From Massilia alkalitolerans DSM 17462 (GTDB lineage: Bacteria; Pseudomonadota; Gammaproteobacteria; Burkholderiales; Burkholderiaceae_D), in contig NZ_ATYR01000015.1 in the NCBI RefSeq assembly GCF_000427785.1, positions 62,001-126,000 of the forward strand: a DNA stretch of 64,000 nt, written 5' to 3'. Within the stretch, counting starts at the first letter, position 1. Every line of letters begins with the position of its first letter. The notes beneath the pieces were generated by a model. The model was given only the letters and a program-made list of their open reading frames with translations. It searched no databases and was not told where the DNA came from. A program made the translations under genes and the position numbers. This document shows positions 17,212 to 24,875 of this stretch, piece after piece.

Positions 17212-17275
17212 CCGAGGAATGTTGTTTACTTGCCACTAGGGCGACCTGGTCAAGACAAAATTCTTCGGAGCTCGA

Positions 17276-18475
17276 ATGGAACTAGGCATCTCTCCAGTAC
17301 CACAGCGCGTCACCCCTGACGATCTGATCAATGTGGCCGACCGCTCGGCCAAGATGCTCCATCGGATCAGAGATTCGATGCTGCAGCCCCACCCTCGCAA
17401 AGAGGCTCCCGTCTTCCCCAGCAACAAGGTTCAGGCACTTTGTGGTATCGATAAGACAAAGATGAACACCTTGCTCAAGGCTGGGAAGCTGCCCCAGGGG
17501 ACGCAAGAGTCGAAGGGCAAAATGCGCAGGTTTACCCTGGCCGAGACAATGCAGTGGGTCGAAGCGACGGTGAAGCCGAAGAAGCGCGGAAAAGGCAAGA
17601 AAGGCAGGATCATCACGGTCGGCAACTTCAAGGGCGGCGTAACGAAAACGTCGACCGCCATGAATTTGGCCCAAGGCCTGACCCTTCGCAGGGGCCGGCG
17701 AGTGCTGATCATCGACCTGGATCCACAAGGCTCCACCACCACCCTCTTCGGTATCAATCCTAACGCCGAGATCGACGTGGACCAGACGGTTCTGCCGGTA
17801 ATCGATCAATCCCAGGCAGACCTGCGCTATGCCCCGATGAAAACCTATTGGGACAACCTGGATTTGATCCCTGCTTCGTCGGACCTGTTCAACGCAGAGT
17901 TCCTGCTGCCGGCCCAGGTGCACCAGGGTGACGCTTCCTTCCAATTCTGGCAGGTTCTGCGCAATGCCCTTGAGCCTCTGCGCGACGACTACGACTACAT
18001 CATCCTCGACACGGCGCCAACGCTGTCGTACCTCACCATCAACTCTATTTTTGCTGCCGACTCCATGTTGGTGCCGATCGTGCCGGACGTCTTGTCTTAC
18101 TCGTCGATGGTGCAGTTCTGGTCACTGTTCTCCGACCTGGTCAATGGCATGAGGAGCTTCGGCCGCGACGGCGAGATGAAGTCGTTCGACTCGATCGAGA
18201 TCCTCATCTCGCGCATGCCGAACAAGACCTCAGCCCAGCTCGTGAACGAGTGGATCAGGAAGACCTACGGTTCCTACGTGTCGCCGATCGAGATCCCGGA
18301 AACTGAGCTCGCGCGTACCACCAGCACCGAGTTCAAGACCATCTACGACATGCCGAATTACGACGGCAGTGCAGAGGCATATCGTCGAATTCGCGACCCC
18401 TACGACAAGCTGGTCGACATGACTGATGACCGCACTTGCCGGTTGTGGGATACCGAAGAAGTTGAAGCGCAGTAG
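17276..18475 (+). CDS. parA: ParA, type Ia plasmid partition ATPase
   Basis: 399 residues. An N-terminal DNA-binding region (about 45-95, VQALCGIDKTKMNTLLKAG) precedes the deviant Walker A KGGVTKTS at 119-126. DLDPQGSTTTLFG starts at 147, and the YDYIILDTAPTLSYLT Walker B region is near 240. This is the P1/F-type (Ia) layout, with ATPase plus autoregulator in one protein. parB follows after 14 nt. It positions plasmid copies on the nucleoid. Confidence 0.93.
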   Translation: MELGISPVPQRVTPDDLINVADRSAKMLHRIRDSMLQPHPRKEAPVFPSNKVQALCGIDKTKMNTLLKAGKLPQGTQESKGKMRRFTLAETMQWVEATVKPKKRGKGKKGRIITVGNFKGGVTKTSTAMNLAQGLTLRRGRRVLIIDLDPQGSTTTLFGINPNAEIDVDQTVLPVIDQSQADLRYAPMKTYWDNLDLIPASSDLFNAEFLLPAQVHQGDASFQFWQVLRNALEPLRDDYDYIILDTAPTLSYLTINSIFAADSMLVPIVPDVLSYSSMVQFWSLFSDLVNGMRSFGRDGEMKSFDSIEILISRMPNKTSAQLVNEWIRKTYGSYVSPIEIPETELARTTSTEFKTIYDMPNYDGSAEAYRRIRDPYDKLVDMTDDRTCRLWDTEEVEAQ

Positions 18476-18489
18476 AGGGAGAGAAAACG

Positions 18490-19500
18490 ATGTCGACTAG
18501 CAAAGATCAGGTCGCTAAGGCTGCCTTGATTGACCTCGGCGATGACCTGCCGATGGGGTTGGGGACGCCAGCAGTAGAGCGCCCGGCGCGCACTGCTCCG
18601 GGCCAGTTAATGGCGCTACAGGGCAAGTACTTGGATGCGTTGGCCAAGATTGCTGAGCTTGAAAAAGGCGGCAATGCGATGGAGCTGGATATCTCCCGCA
18701 TCATTCGCGTGCCAGGCCGCCAACGGCCGTTATCGCCAACGGAACGTGCCGAGCTGAAAGCGAACCTTGATGCGAATCCGTTGATCCATCCGGTCGTGGT
18801 TCTGCCGGAGACGCCAGAAGGGTTCGAACTCTTCTCTGGCTATAACCGCGTGGACCTATACGAGGAGCTTGGCCGCACGAAGATCCTCGCCGTGGTGCGA
18901 GACGTCCCCCGCGATAGCGTCGAAGTGCTTGCCTTCTATGCCAACCTGCTGGCGCCAAGTCTCCCGGACTTCAAGAAGTATCAGGGCCTGAAGGCGCGCC
19001 TGGCGGAAGCTGGCCTCGAGCAGAAAGATCTGGCTGCAGAATCAGGCTTGAGCACGTCGACGATTTCGCGCCTGATGCAGTTCGACGGCCTGCCTGCGGA
19101 AGCGCTCACAGTGCTTGAGCAAAATCCATTCGTTCTTGGTTCGTCGGCAGCGGAGAAACTTGCGAGGGCTGCGAAAGCCGGCCGCAGCGAACTGGTGGTC
19201 GAAGCGGTGAAAAAGTTGGCGGAATCCAGTTCGAATAGCAGCTCGTCGGAACTGTCAAAAGCCGAGCGCTTCACCGAAGAGAAAGCGGTAGCTTTCGCTT
19301 CCGGTCGTACGTCTCCCACGGCGCGGCCGGCGGCGAGAGAGCCAGTGATCGTCAAGAATGGGAAAAAGCATTTCGCGCAGCTTACGGTGCGTGGTGACCA
19401 GGTGACCGTGAAGTTCAGTGACCCGACTGTATCGCCCGACGAGTGGGCGGCCAAGTTCGAAGAGTTTTTGAAGGCTGAAATCGTTAAGCAGTCGGCCTAA
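18490..19500 (+). CDS. parB: ParB, partition DNA-binding protein
   Basis: 336 residues. A ParB N-terminal domain is visible (ELKANLDANPLIHPVVVLPE, then SGYNRVDLYEELG). A central helix-turn-helix follows (QKDLAAESGLSTSTISRLMQF, residues about 175-200). The C-terminal domain starts near 285 (VIVKNGKKHFAQLTVRGDQVT) and may dimerise. GGGAGAG lies just upstream of the ATG. It should bind a parS site. No clear parS repeat was seen beside parAB, so the site may be inside or distant. Confidence 0.92.
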   Translation: MSTSKDQVAKAALIDLGDDLPMGLGTPAVERPARTAPGQLMALQGKYLDALAKIAELEKGGNAMELDISRIIRVPGRQRPLSPTERAELKANLDANPLIHPVVVLPETPEGFELFSGYNRVDLYEELGRTKILAVVRDVPRDSVEVLAFYANLLAPSLPDFKKYQGLKARLAEAGLEQKDLAAESGLSTSTISRLMQFDGLPAEALTVLEQNPFVLGSSAAEKLARAAKAGRSELVVEAVKKLAESSSNSSSSELSKAERFTEEKAVAFASGRTSPTARPAAREPVIVKNGKKHFAQLTVRGDQVTVKFSDPTVSPDEWAAKFEEFLKAEIVKQSA

Positions 19501-19576
19501 AGGCCCCTGCCCTACTTACTAGGATAACGCCATGAGATAAGCACTAAACGGACACACGAGTCCCGAAAAGACAAAA

Positions 19577-19605
19577 GCCCAGGTCGCCAAACCTGGGCCT
19601 TGCTT
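19577..19605 (+). terminator. Intrinsic terminator after parB
   Basis: GCCCAGGT (19577-19584) and ACCTGGGC (19591-19598) form an 8-bp stem with a 6-nt loop, followed by CTTGCTTT. The T-tract is interrupted, so termination is likely but not maximal. Confidence 0.75.
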
Positions 19606-19637
19606 TGAGAAAGACTAACGACTGTCTCCCACAGATT

Positions 19638-19691
19638 CGCTACACACCGACGCCAATCGGTATCAGCTAAGTTCAAGCCATCAGTGTAGCG
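19638..19691. promoter_or_regulatory. Inverted repeat upstream of the winged-helix gene
   Basis: CGCTACAC (19638-19645) and GTGTAGCG (19684-19691) are perfect 8-bp arms 38 nt apart, inside the 248-nt gap before the gene at 19749. They may be an operator pair. Confidence 0.35.
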
Positions 19692-19748
19692 CGGAGACCG
19701 CCGTTGTCAAGTCTCGGGGACTCTTTTTCTCTAAGAAAAGGAGTTTTT

Positions 19749-20756
19749 ATGTCGCTATACCAGCTGATGGCTGGGCGCGCGGTTGCGCTCGCCCGCCCTC
19801 TTCCACTTCCCTTGATCAATGCGCGAGCTGAGGTCTTCAATCCCCTTACCTGCCTGGATCTGAACCAGACCGCGCGCCGGGTGCTTTTCGGCGTGCTCAC
19901 GTTCGTGCGCGCACGTTCTCTCAAGAGCGAAATCTTCCCCAGGCGCGACACTCTCCGGGCCGAGGCGCTCATGAATTCCATGTCGCCGGTCTACCGCGGC
20001 CTCAAGCTGCTTGAAGATAAGGGCTACATCACGCGCGGCCAGCTGCGCAAGCACCTCGACGGCAAGTTCTACCTGTCTCCAATCTACCTGACCGATAAAG
20101 CACTGGTGCTGCTCGGCCTCAATAGCGTTATCCACAACGGTCCGTCTGCCAAAACGACACACGGCCATATAAAGAAGGAACCTACCAACAAAAAGCAGTC
20201 TATTCAGAAAACAACCGGCGACCAGAGTTCCGAGAAAAAGCACGACATCGACCGCGAAACCAGGCTGCCAGTGGAGTTGCTGCCCCTACTCGACCAGGGA
20301 GTGAAGCGCACAGCCGTGTGCTGGCTGATGGCCATGGCCAAGAAGGCTGGAAAGCGGTTGGGTGATGTCGTCCAGGTGGTCAAGGGCAACATCGCCGCCC
20401 TACGGGGCCGTGAGGTAGTGGCCTACCTAGCTTGTCTCCTGCGGAAGAATGTGGACTTCGCATGGGTCGCGCGCCAGTCGCGAGAGCAGCAGCAGTCTGC
20501 GGCGATGGATGACCTGGCGAAGCGCAAGCTGGAGGCCCTTGACCATCGGTACGACGGGCACCAGGTTATCGCCGACGATGGAACTGTCCTGGGCGTCTTC
20601 CGGGCAGCAGATGGGCCAGGCCAGCTCGCGGTGGTCGAGTCAGCGACGGGTTCCATGCCGGTCAACCTGCGGTTCGCACGCGCTTTCCTCGACGAGAAGG
20701 TGCGACTGGTGGCGCCGCGGGAAGTGGATTGGGAGGACGACGGCGAGGAGTGGTGA
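19749..20756 (+). CDS. Winged-helix DNA-binding protein, possible replication accessory
   Basis: 335 residues from the ATG at 19749, which has AAGGAG five nt upstream. An in-frame ATG at 19704 lacks such a site. The N-terminal third (TARRVLFGVLTFVRARSL, RDTLRAEALMNSMSPVYRGLKLLEDKGYITRGQ) reads as a winged helix with a recognition helix, as in replication-protein or MarR-like domains. The middle is a charged linker. The C-terminal third is unassigned. It sits in the maintenance region after parAB, so a role in copy control or replication is plausible. I do not recognise the full family. Confidence 0.6.
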   Translation: MSLYQLMAGRAVALARPLPLPLINARAEVFNPLTCLDLNQTARRVLFGVLTFVRARSLKSEIFPRRDTLRAEALMNSMSPVYRGLKLLEDKGYITRGQLRKHLDGKFYLSPIYLTDKALVLLGLNSVIHNGPSAKTTHGHIKKEPTNKKQSIQKTTGDQSSEKKHDIDRETRLPVELLPLLDQGVKRTAVCWLMAMAKKAGKRLGDVVQVVKGNIAALRGREVVAYLACLLRKNVDFAWVARQSREQQQSAAMDDLAKRKLEALDHRYDGHQVIADDGTVLGVFRAADGPGQLAVVESATGSMPVNLRFARAFLDEKVRLVAPREVDWEDDGEEW

Positions 20757-20839
20757 TACGGGGCACTAGCCAGTATAGTTGCGAGCCCTGCGAGCAGACG
20801 ACTGCCGCAGCAACCGCTGACCATATTTCGGACGACCTT

Positions 20840-21340
20840 ATGACCGTACCAGGCCTCAATATTAACGACTTCCATCACGTCGAAATGGACTTCGCCGACG
20901 CTTCGTGGCGCCGCCAGATTCCAGCTGTGCCAGGCTGGTACGCCATTGAGACTGATGCGCCATTGGACGCCCTGTTGCGCTTTCCGCTGCCTCTGGAAGA
21001 GGGCCTGCACTACCAGATCGCGAATCGAGCGGCTGATGCCCAGTATCTCATCGCACAGGGCGCTGCGATCGTTCCGCTAGAGCTAGGCGCTTCATACATC
21101 GTCTACATGGGCGAGCATGGGGATCTAAAAGCTCGCGCCCGCGAGCATACCCGAGGAAGCAAGGGAACTGGGTGCCTGTCGTTGGCACAGTACCAGCCCG
21201 CTGCTGAGTATTTCTGGATCTTCCATTACCGGCCTTTTGAGGAGCACCTGCCGGGTAGTGCGGGAAATAAGCTGCTGCGTAACTACCTCGAACAAAAATG
21301 GCGGGGCGAAAACGGCTGGCCGATCCTGTGCGCGCGTTGA
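20840..21340 (+). CDS. GIY-YIG nuclease-like protein
   Basis: About 166 residues from the ATG at 20840. The C-terminal half has the GIY-YIG outline: SYIVYMGEHGDLKARAREH (an altered GIY...YIG with the usual L..R..EH), then a strand WIFHYRPF. The end is NKLLRNYLEQKWRGENGWPILC, close to the family's terminal E-N-P-like region. The exact YIG is replaced by VYMG, so catalysis is uncertain. It lies next to an unusual repeat-flanked, structured non-coding stretch. Homing or RNA-linked function is possible but unproven. Confidence 0.55.
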   Translation: MTVPGLNINDFHHVEMDFADASWRRQIPAVPGWYAIETDAPLDALLRFPLPLEEGLHYQIANRAADAQYLIAQGAAIVPLELGASYIVYMGEHGDLKARAREHTRGSKGTGCLSLAQYQPAAEYFWIFHYRPFEEHLPGSAGNKLLRNYLEQKWRGENGWPILCAR

Positions 21341-21357
21341 TTGGGCATAGTGCTGGC

Positions 21358-21404
21358 CAATCCCAACTTGGGATTACTTTAGAATCAAGCACTTAGAAAA
21401 AAGC
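21358..21404 (+). repeat. 47-bp direct repeat, left copy
   Basis: Begins with the dyad AATCCCAA-C-TTGGGATT and ends CACTTAGAAAAAAGC. It matches the copy at 21976-22022 at 42 of 47 positions by eye. Confidence 0.85.
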
Positions 21405-21975
21405 GTAGGGAAGTGCGCATCGCTAAGTATAAAAACGGTGGCCGCTCGGTCTACTAGCGAGCGTCGCTGTATAGGTTCGTCTTCGCGAGCCCTCGTCTCC
21501 CCGTCTATTGGCCCGACCCCTCCCCGCGCCAGTCCGCGCGCTTCTCGACGCGCATAGCGCATTTGAGCTCGAGGCCGGCTTGGCGTAGGGCGCTTGGGCA
21601 TGCCGTGCCGAGGGCGTTAGCGATCCGCGGGCAGCTTAGACTCGTGTGCCAGGATAGTGCCTTGGGCTTTGCAGACGGCCCACACGCATGTGAGTGTGGC
21701 GCTGAACGATCGCGAGTTGACGCCCCACTCCGGTGCCGCGGTGGGGCATGGGGACAGGAGTGCGTCCCAAGCAGGGAGTGGTCAGAAGAGGGGCTGCGGC
21801 CCTGTCCTGCGGATGCGAGACAGGAGAGCGCCCATCTGCACTGCCATGCATACCGGGCCATGGCCAGCCGACTCGGCAGCATGGCGTCCGCGAGCTCGCG
21901 ACCAACTTAGCAATCGGCGGGGCAGGGCTGATGACCTATACCCGGAATTTAAGCGGGCTATGGGGCAAGATGGTT
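21405..21975. other. 571-bp GC-rich stretch without a convincing gene; many short hairpins
   Basis: No reading frame here looks like a protein. Several short local stems follow one another, for example GCCCCAC with GTGGGGC near 21722-21748, GGGAC with GTCCC near 21751-21769, and TCCTG with CAGGA near 21806-21826. Flanked by the 47-bp direct repeats and next to a GIY-YIG-like gene. It may be a structured RNA, a decayed element or a small non-autonomous mobile unit. Confidence 0.4.
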
Positions 21976-22022
21976 CAATCCCAAGTTGGGATTATTTTGA
22001 AATCAATCACTTAGAAAAAAGC
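21976..22022 (+). repeat. 47-bp direct repeat, right copy
   Basis: Same orientation as the copy at 21358, with the dyad AATCCCAA-G-TTGGGATT. Five mismatches, three of them single changes outside the dyad arms. The two copies start 618 bp apart. Confidence 0.85.
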
Positions 22023-22092
22023 TGCCAGCGCAGGCAGGATAGAAGCTCAGCCGATTGCAACAGGTGAGTGCTCTACGAGGGAGAAAGTGTGT

Positions 22093-22130
22093 TCCCATCA
22101 GGACCGGAGCTTCGTAGTGGCCTGATGGGA
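22093..22130 (-). terminator. Stem-loop after the stbB-like gene
   Basis: TCCCATCAGG (22093-22102) and CCTGATGGGA (22121-22130) are perfect 10-bp arms. They lie 8 nt past the stop of the minus-strand gene. The tail on the minus strand is ACACACTTTC, a poor T-tract, so it is a weak terminator or mRNA-stabilising hairpin. Confidence 0.5.
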
Positions 22131-22137
22131 TAGACCT

Positions 22138-22599
22138 TTACAGGGAAAGGCCGCGAAGGTTCGACGTCAGCTCGCCGTCGGGACGCTGAGAGCTGGTGGT
22201 GGGCGGTGGTGCCGGTGGCACGCTCGGCTGCGGTGCTGGGACCTTGCCAGGTTGAGCAGCAGCGTGCTCAGCGGCCTGACTGGTAGGCGCCGTCGTATGA
22301 CGCGGCCGGTCACTCGACGGGGCTGGTTCTGCAGGCGCGGACGCCGCCAGAGAGCTATCCGAAGCAACAGGAGCGGCTGGCGCCGCGCCTGCTTGCACTT
22401 GGTTAGTTGCGAACACGCGGCCGGCATGATAGACCGTCGTCCCGTCCAAGCGGAAACCAGCCTGCTCCAGCGCGTAACCTAACTCGACCCAGCGTCGAGC
22501 GTCGGCTTGGCGATCCGTGCCCTCGGCAGTAAGCCGTTCGATAATGGCCTTGCCGATCGGGGTAGGGCGCAAGAACAGGCGGAAGTTGAACAGAGCCAT
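22138..22599 (-). CDS. Small protein downstream of parM-like gene, possible StbB-type adaptor
   Basis: 153 residues. The first 65 residues are a compact domain (FRLFLRPTPIGKAIIERL, RRWVELGYALEQAGFRLDG). The remainder is a low-complexity Ala/Pro/Ser tail ending NLRGLSL. It lies 15 nt after the ParM/StbA-like gene, where type II partition operons carry their centromere-binding or adaptor protein. No known family is recognisable by motif. The helical N-domain could be a ribbon-helix-helix variant, but this is a guess based on position. Confidence 0.55.
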   Translation of the reverse strand: MALFNFRLFLRPTPIGKAIIERLTAEGTDRQADARRWVELGYALEQAGFRLDGTTVYHAGRVFATNQVQAGAAPAAPVASDSSLAASAPAEPAPSSDRPRHTTAPTSQAAEHAAAQPGKVPAPQPSVPPAPPPTTSSQRPDGELTSNLRGLSL

Positions 22600-22614
22600 T
22601 GGTTCACTCCAGCG

Positions 22615-23733
22615 TTACGCTGCAACCTTCTTGGGTTTCACGGACTCTTCGGTTGCATCTGCGATGTCGACGACGCGATCTTCTGGCTTCACAATGAAGT
22701 TGGCGAACTTCCACATGCCCCTGGAATTTGCGAACTCAGGATCGTCTGAGATCATGCGCTTGCCCTTATAGACCTCGCTGAAGGCCTCATCACCCAGGGC
22801 CGAGCGGATGAGTGCGGCGCCGCCGCCAACGAAGATGACTGCGCCCAGGTCAGAACCATCGCCGACTTTCGCAACGAAAAAGTTCTTCACCTCAGCCAGA
22901 TACTCACGGCACGAATTCTCGATGATCTCGGACACGTCATGATCTTCGCCGAAGAGCTCATACTTTTTGGTGCGCAGGGCTTCTTCAACGTAGCTCGGCG
23001 GCGGGTCATTGCTCAGATTGAACTGCGACTTGATGCGAGCCGTGATTTTGGTCAGCAGGGTGAGAACACCTACGTTCTCGGTGCCACTGCGCTCGCCATA
23101 AACACCGCGGACATTCTCGATGACGACAGCGATGTCCAGGGTCTTGCCACCGAGGTCCACGACCGCCACGGGACGGCGCGTAATGATCTGGCTCACGCTT
23201 TCGTTGTAGGTACCGTCGGGGTTGAGGAGGGCGTCGTAGAAAGCAGCGATCCCTTCGCTGACGACTTTCTGGCGGGCGATGGTGGCCAGCGGCGCGCCGG
23301 CGCCAATGCGTTCCACAGGCTTAGCCAAGCTGTCCATCTTCTTCTCAATCAGCGCCACATTTGGCGCGCTGTCTTTGTAGTACTGGTCCACTGGTAAGCC
23401 AGTCACCAGGAAGAGCTGCTGGCCACCAAGGCCAACATCAGCCAACGCGTGATTGACCAGCACTCGATTCAGGCTCGAGAGTGGATAGTCGACCATCCGC
23501 GTGTCCATGGTCTTGATCAGCGCCTGGCCGTTAGCAACGGTCCAGCTCTCGCCATCGGTCTTATAAGCCGAGCTGTGCTGGTTGCCGACCGACATGACCT
23601 GATTGACGCCGGGGGTGGCCTTGGACTTGTGATAGCCGTACTGGAATTTCTTCTCAGTGGCGTCGTAGCCGAAGCAGGTTTTGATGGTGTCGTGGCCGTC
23701 GTCTTGGCCGATAGCGATGAGTGAATGCTTCAT
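22615..23733 (-). CDS. parM: ParM/StbA-like actin-family plasmid segregation protein
   Basis: 372 residues. Actin-fold landmarks are visible: phosphate-1 IGQDDGHDTIK at the N-terminus (residues 8-17), phosphate-2 VAVVDLGGKTLDIAVV near 190, and the adenosine motif VIFVGGGAALIRSAL near 300. This matches ParM/StbA/Alp-type segregation actins, which polymerise with ATP and push plasmids apart. GGAGAT is upstream of the ATG. It forms an operon with the small gene at 22138. The plasmid thus carries this in addition to ParAB. Confidence 0.85.
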   Translation of the reverse strand: MKHSLIAIGQDDGHDTIKTCFGYDATEKKFQYGYHKSKATPGVNQVMSVGNQHSSAYKTDGESWTVANGQALIKTMDTRMVDYPLSSLNRVLVNHALADVGLGGQQLFLVTGLPVDQYYKDSAPNVALIEKKMDSLAKPVERIGAGAPLATIARQKVVSEGIAAFYDALLNPDGTYNESVSQIITRRPVAVVDLGGKTLDIAVVIENVRGVYGERSGTENVGVLTLLTKITARIKSQFNLSNDPPPSYVEEALRTKKYELFGEDHDVSEIIENSCREYLAEVKNFFVAKVGDGSDLGAVIFVGGGAALIRSALGDEAFSEVYKGKRMISDDPEFANSRGMWKFANFIVKPEDRVVDIADATEESVKPKKVAA

Positions 23734-23797
23734 TTGATCTCCGTCGTTGCACTATGGCGAAATCGCCGCTTGTTACGTTTCATTACTACGTGACGAC

Positions 23798-23825
23798 ACT
23801 CTACAGGAACTGGTGTAGTTGTCAA
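23798..23825 (-). promoter_or_regulatory. Promoter of the parM-like operon
   Basis: On the minus strand a consensus TTGACA (23825-23820) is followed after 16 nt by TAGAGT (23803-23798). The parM ATG is 64 nt further on. Confidence 0.65.
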
Positions 23826-23836
23826 GATGAAACCCC

Positions 23837-23850
23837 TTGCAACCACGCCT
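23837..23850 (+). promoter_or_regulatory. Dispersed motif copy 3 (TTGCAACCACGCCT)
   Basis: Plus-strand copy 12 bp outside the -35 box of the parM promoter, in the opposite direction to parM. No convincing -10 follows it. It may act as a binding site rather than a promoter. Confidence 0.6.
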
Positions 23851-23863
23851 TTTTTGGCCCTTG

Positions 23864-23982
23864 AGTGCATTTTTAGTGCATTGAAGTACAGCGGAAGGCC
23901 GCTACGGCACTTAAAGTGCGTTCGGAAAGATGCCTGGGATGCCTTTAAAGTGCGTGCGATGCACTTGGGAGGCTAAAAAATG
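23864..23982. repeat. Centromere-like cluster of short repeats upstream of parM
   Basis: AGTGCA occurs at 23864 and 23875 (11 bp apart, one helical turn), with a related AGTACA at 23885. AAAGTGCGT occurs at 23913-23921 and 23948-23956. TGCACT in the other sense is found near 23960 and 23981. Clusters of this kind upstream of parM or stbA operons usually form the parC/stb site bound by the adaptor protein. The assignment is by position and repetition. Confidence 0.5.
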
Positions 23983-24301
23983 CACTCCCGGCATGTCGAT
24001 TTCCAAATCGAGCAAGCGGTGGGGGGCGATCCTCGCGATTGGGTATATCTCAGGCGATTTATACTCGCGGTTATATCCGCATCGCCAATAGATTTTTTGG
24101 GCTAATTGCCGCTGTGATAGAAGCGGGGCAGGGTGCCCGTATGTTGCCTCAACATCTGCAAAAAGCGCGGACAACAGCTGTTTATGGCAAAGGCGCTGCG
24201 AGGGCTTGTGCTGGCTGCGGGAGATCTCAGCCGGCACGCGGCCATCGCGGTCTGCGGCCGTAAGTTCGGGTGTTAGATGGGCGAAAAAATGATGCGAAAA
24301 C

Positions 24302-24331
24302 GTGGTTAGGTCTCCGATGCTACCTAACCGC
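24302..24331. promoter_or_regulatory. Palindrome TTAGGT-N10-ACCTAA (copy A)
   Basis: Arms GTGGTTAGGT (24302-24311) and ACCTAACCGC (24322-24331) pair at 9 of 10 positions around a 10-nt centre. The same architecture recurs at 41172-41201. It may be an operator for a dimeric regulator or a recombination core. Confidence 0.55.
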
Positions 24332-24443
24332 GGCCCGCCAACCATCAAGAAATCCAACCTAACAAATAGAATCAACGACTTAGGTACCAACGGTGTCAGG
24401 TATCGCCGACCTATCATTCTGGCGTGATTGTCAGTTAGGTAGA

Positions 24444-24454
24444 CGTGGTTGCAA
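24444..24454 (-). promoter_or_regulatory. Dispersed motif copy 4 (TTGCAACCACG)
   Basis: Minus-strand copy next to a TTAGGT half-site. It points toward the parM-like operon 0.7 kb away. The final C of the usual core is replaced by T. Confidence 0.5.
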
Positions 24455-24701
24455 ACATGAAGATTCGCACCTGTGCAACACTGCTGATTCACGTACGAAC
24501 CGAACGCTTTTGAAGTGCTCCGCCCCGAGTTCGCCAGGTGCAAAGTTCAGCTTCCAGTTCGTGGGGCGAAGTGTGCCCTGAGGCCGGGTTTCCAGTGCCA
24601 AGTACGGCCGACTGATTGTGCTGACTGCTGGCTCTCGGCAGGCTGGAGCGGCCTGTTGGTTATAACGCCGTGATATTCAGTATCTAGCGCGTTCCTGCTG
24701 G

Positions 24702-24742
24702 TTAGGTGACGGGTCAAAGGGGGGTCTCGACCCGGCACCTAA
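24702..24742. promoter_or_regulatory. Longer TTAGGTG/CACCTAA inverted repeat upstream of the recombinase
   Basis: TTAGGTGACGGGTC (24702-24715) and GACCCGGCACCTAA (24729-24742) pair at 13 of 14 positions with a 13-nt loop. It lies about 130 bp before the recombinase start and shares the TTAGGT/ACCTAA ends of the other two dyads. Confidence 0.55.
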
Positions 24743-24875
24743 TGGCAGGACAGAGGCGCTGGCGTATAAAAAACCATTATACTGTTGACGCACGGCAATT
24801 CGACGCCCCGTGGCCCTTGTTCGACCCTGTTTTCCCCACGTCTACGGTCCCCGACCGAACAAAAATATACCGCCA

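Larger units (their letters stand above)
23990..24875. other. Non-coding stretch upstream of the recombinase
   Basis: No believable gene. It holds the TTAGGT/ACCTAA dyads described separately, a lone half-site TTAGGT at 24435, ACCTAAC at 24357, and a minus-orientation copy of the dispersed motif. GC content drops compared with the flanks. Confidence 0.5.

Noticed and set aside
15863..17236. A 457-codon minus frame opposite rep
   Set aside because: The initiator on the plus strand has iterons, ribosome site and winged-helix pattern.
23911..24543. A 210-codon minus frame upstream of the parM promoter
   Set aside because: It crosses the repeat cluster and the dyads, has no ribosome site and no domain, and its composition is unlike that of neighbours. 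I treat the region as non-coding.
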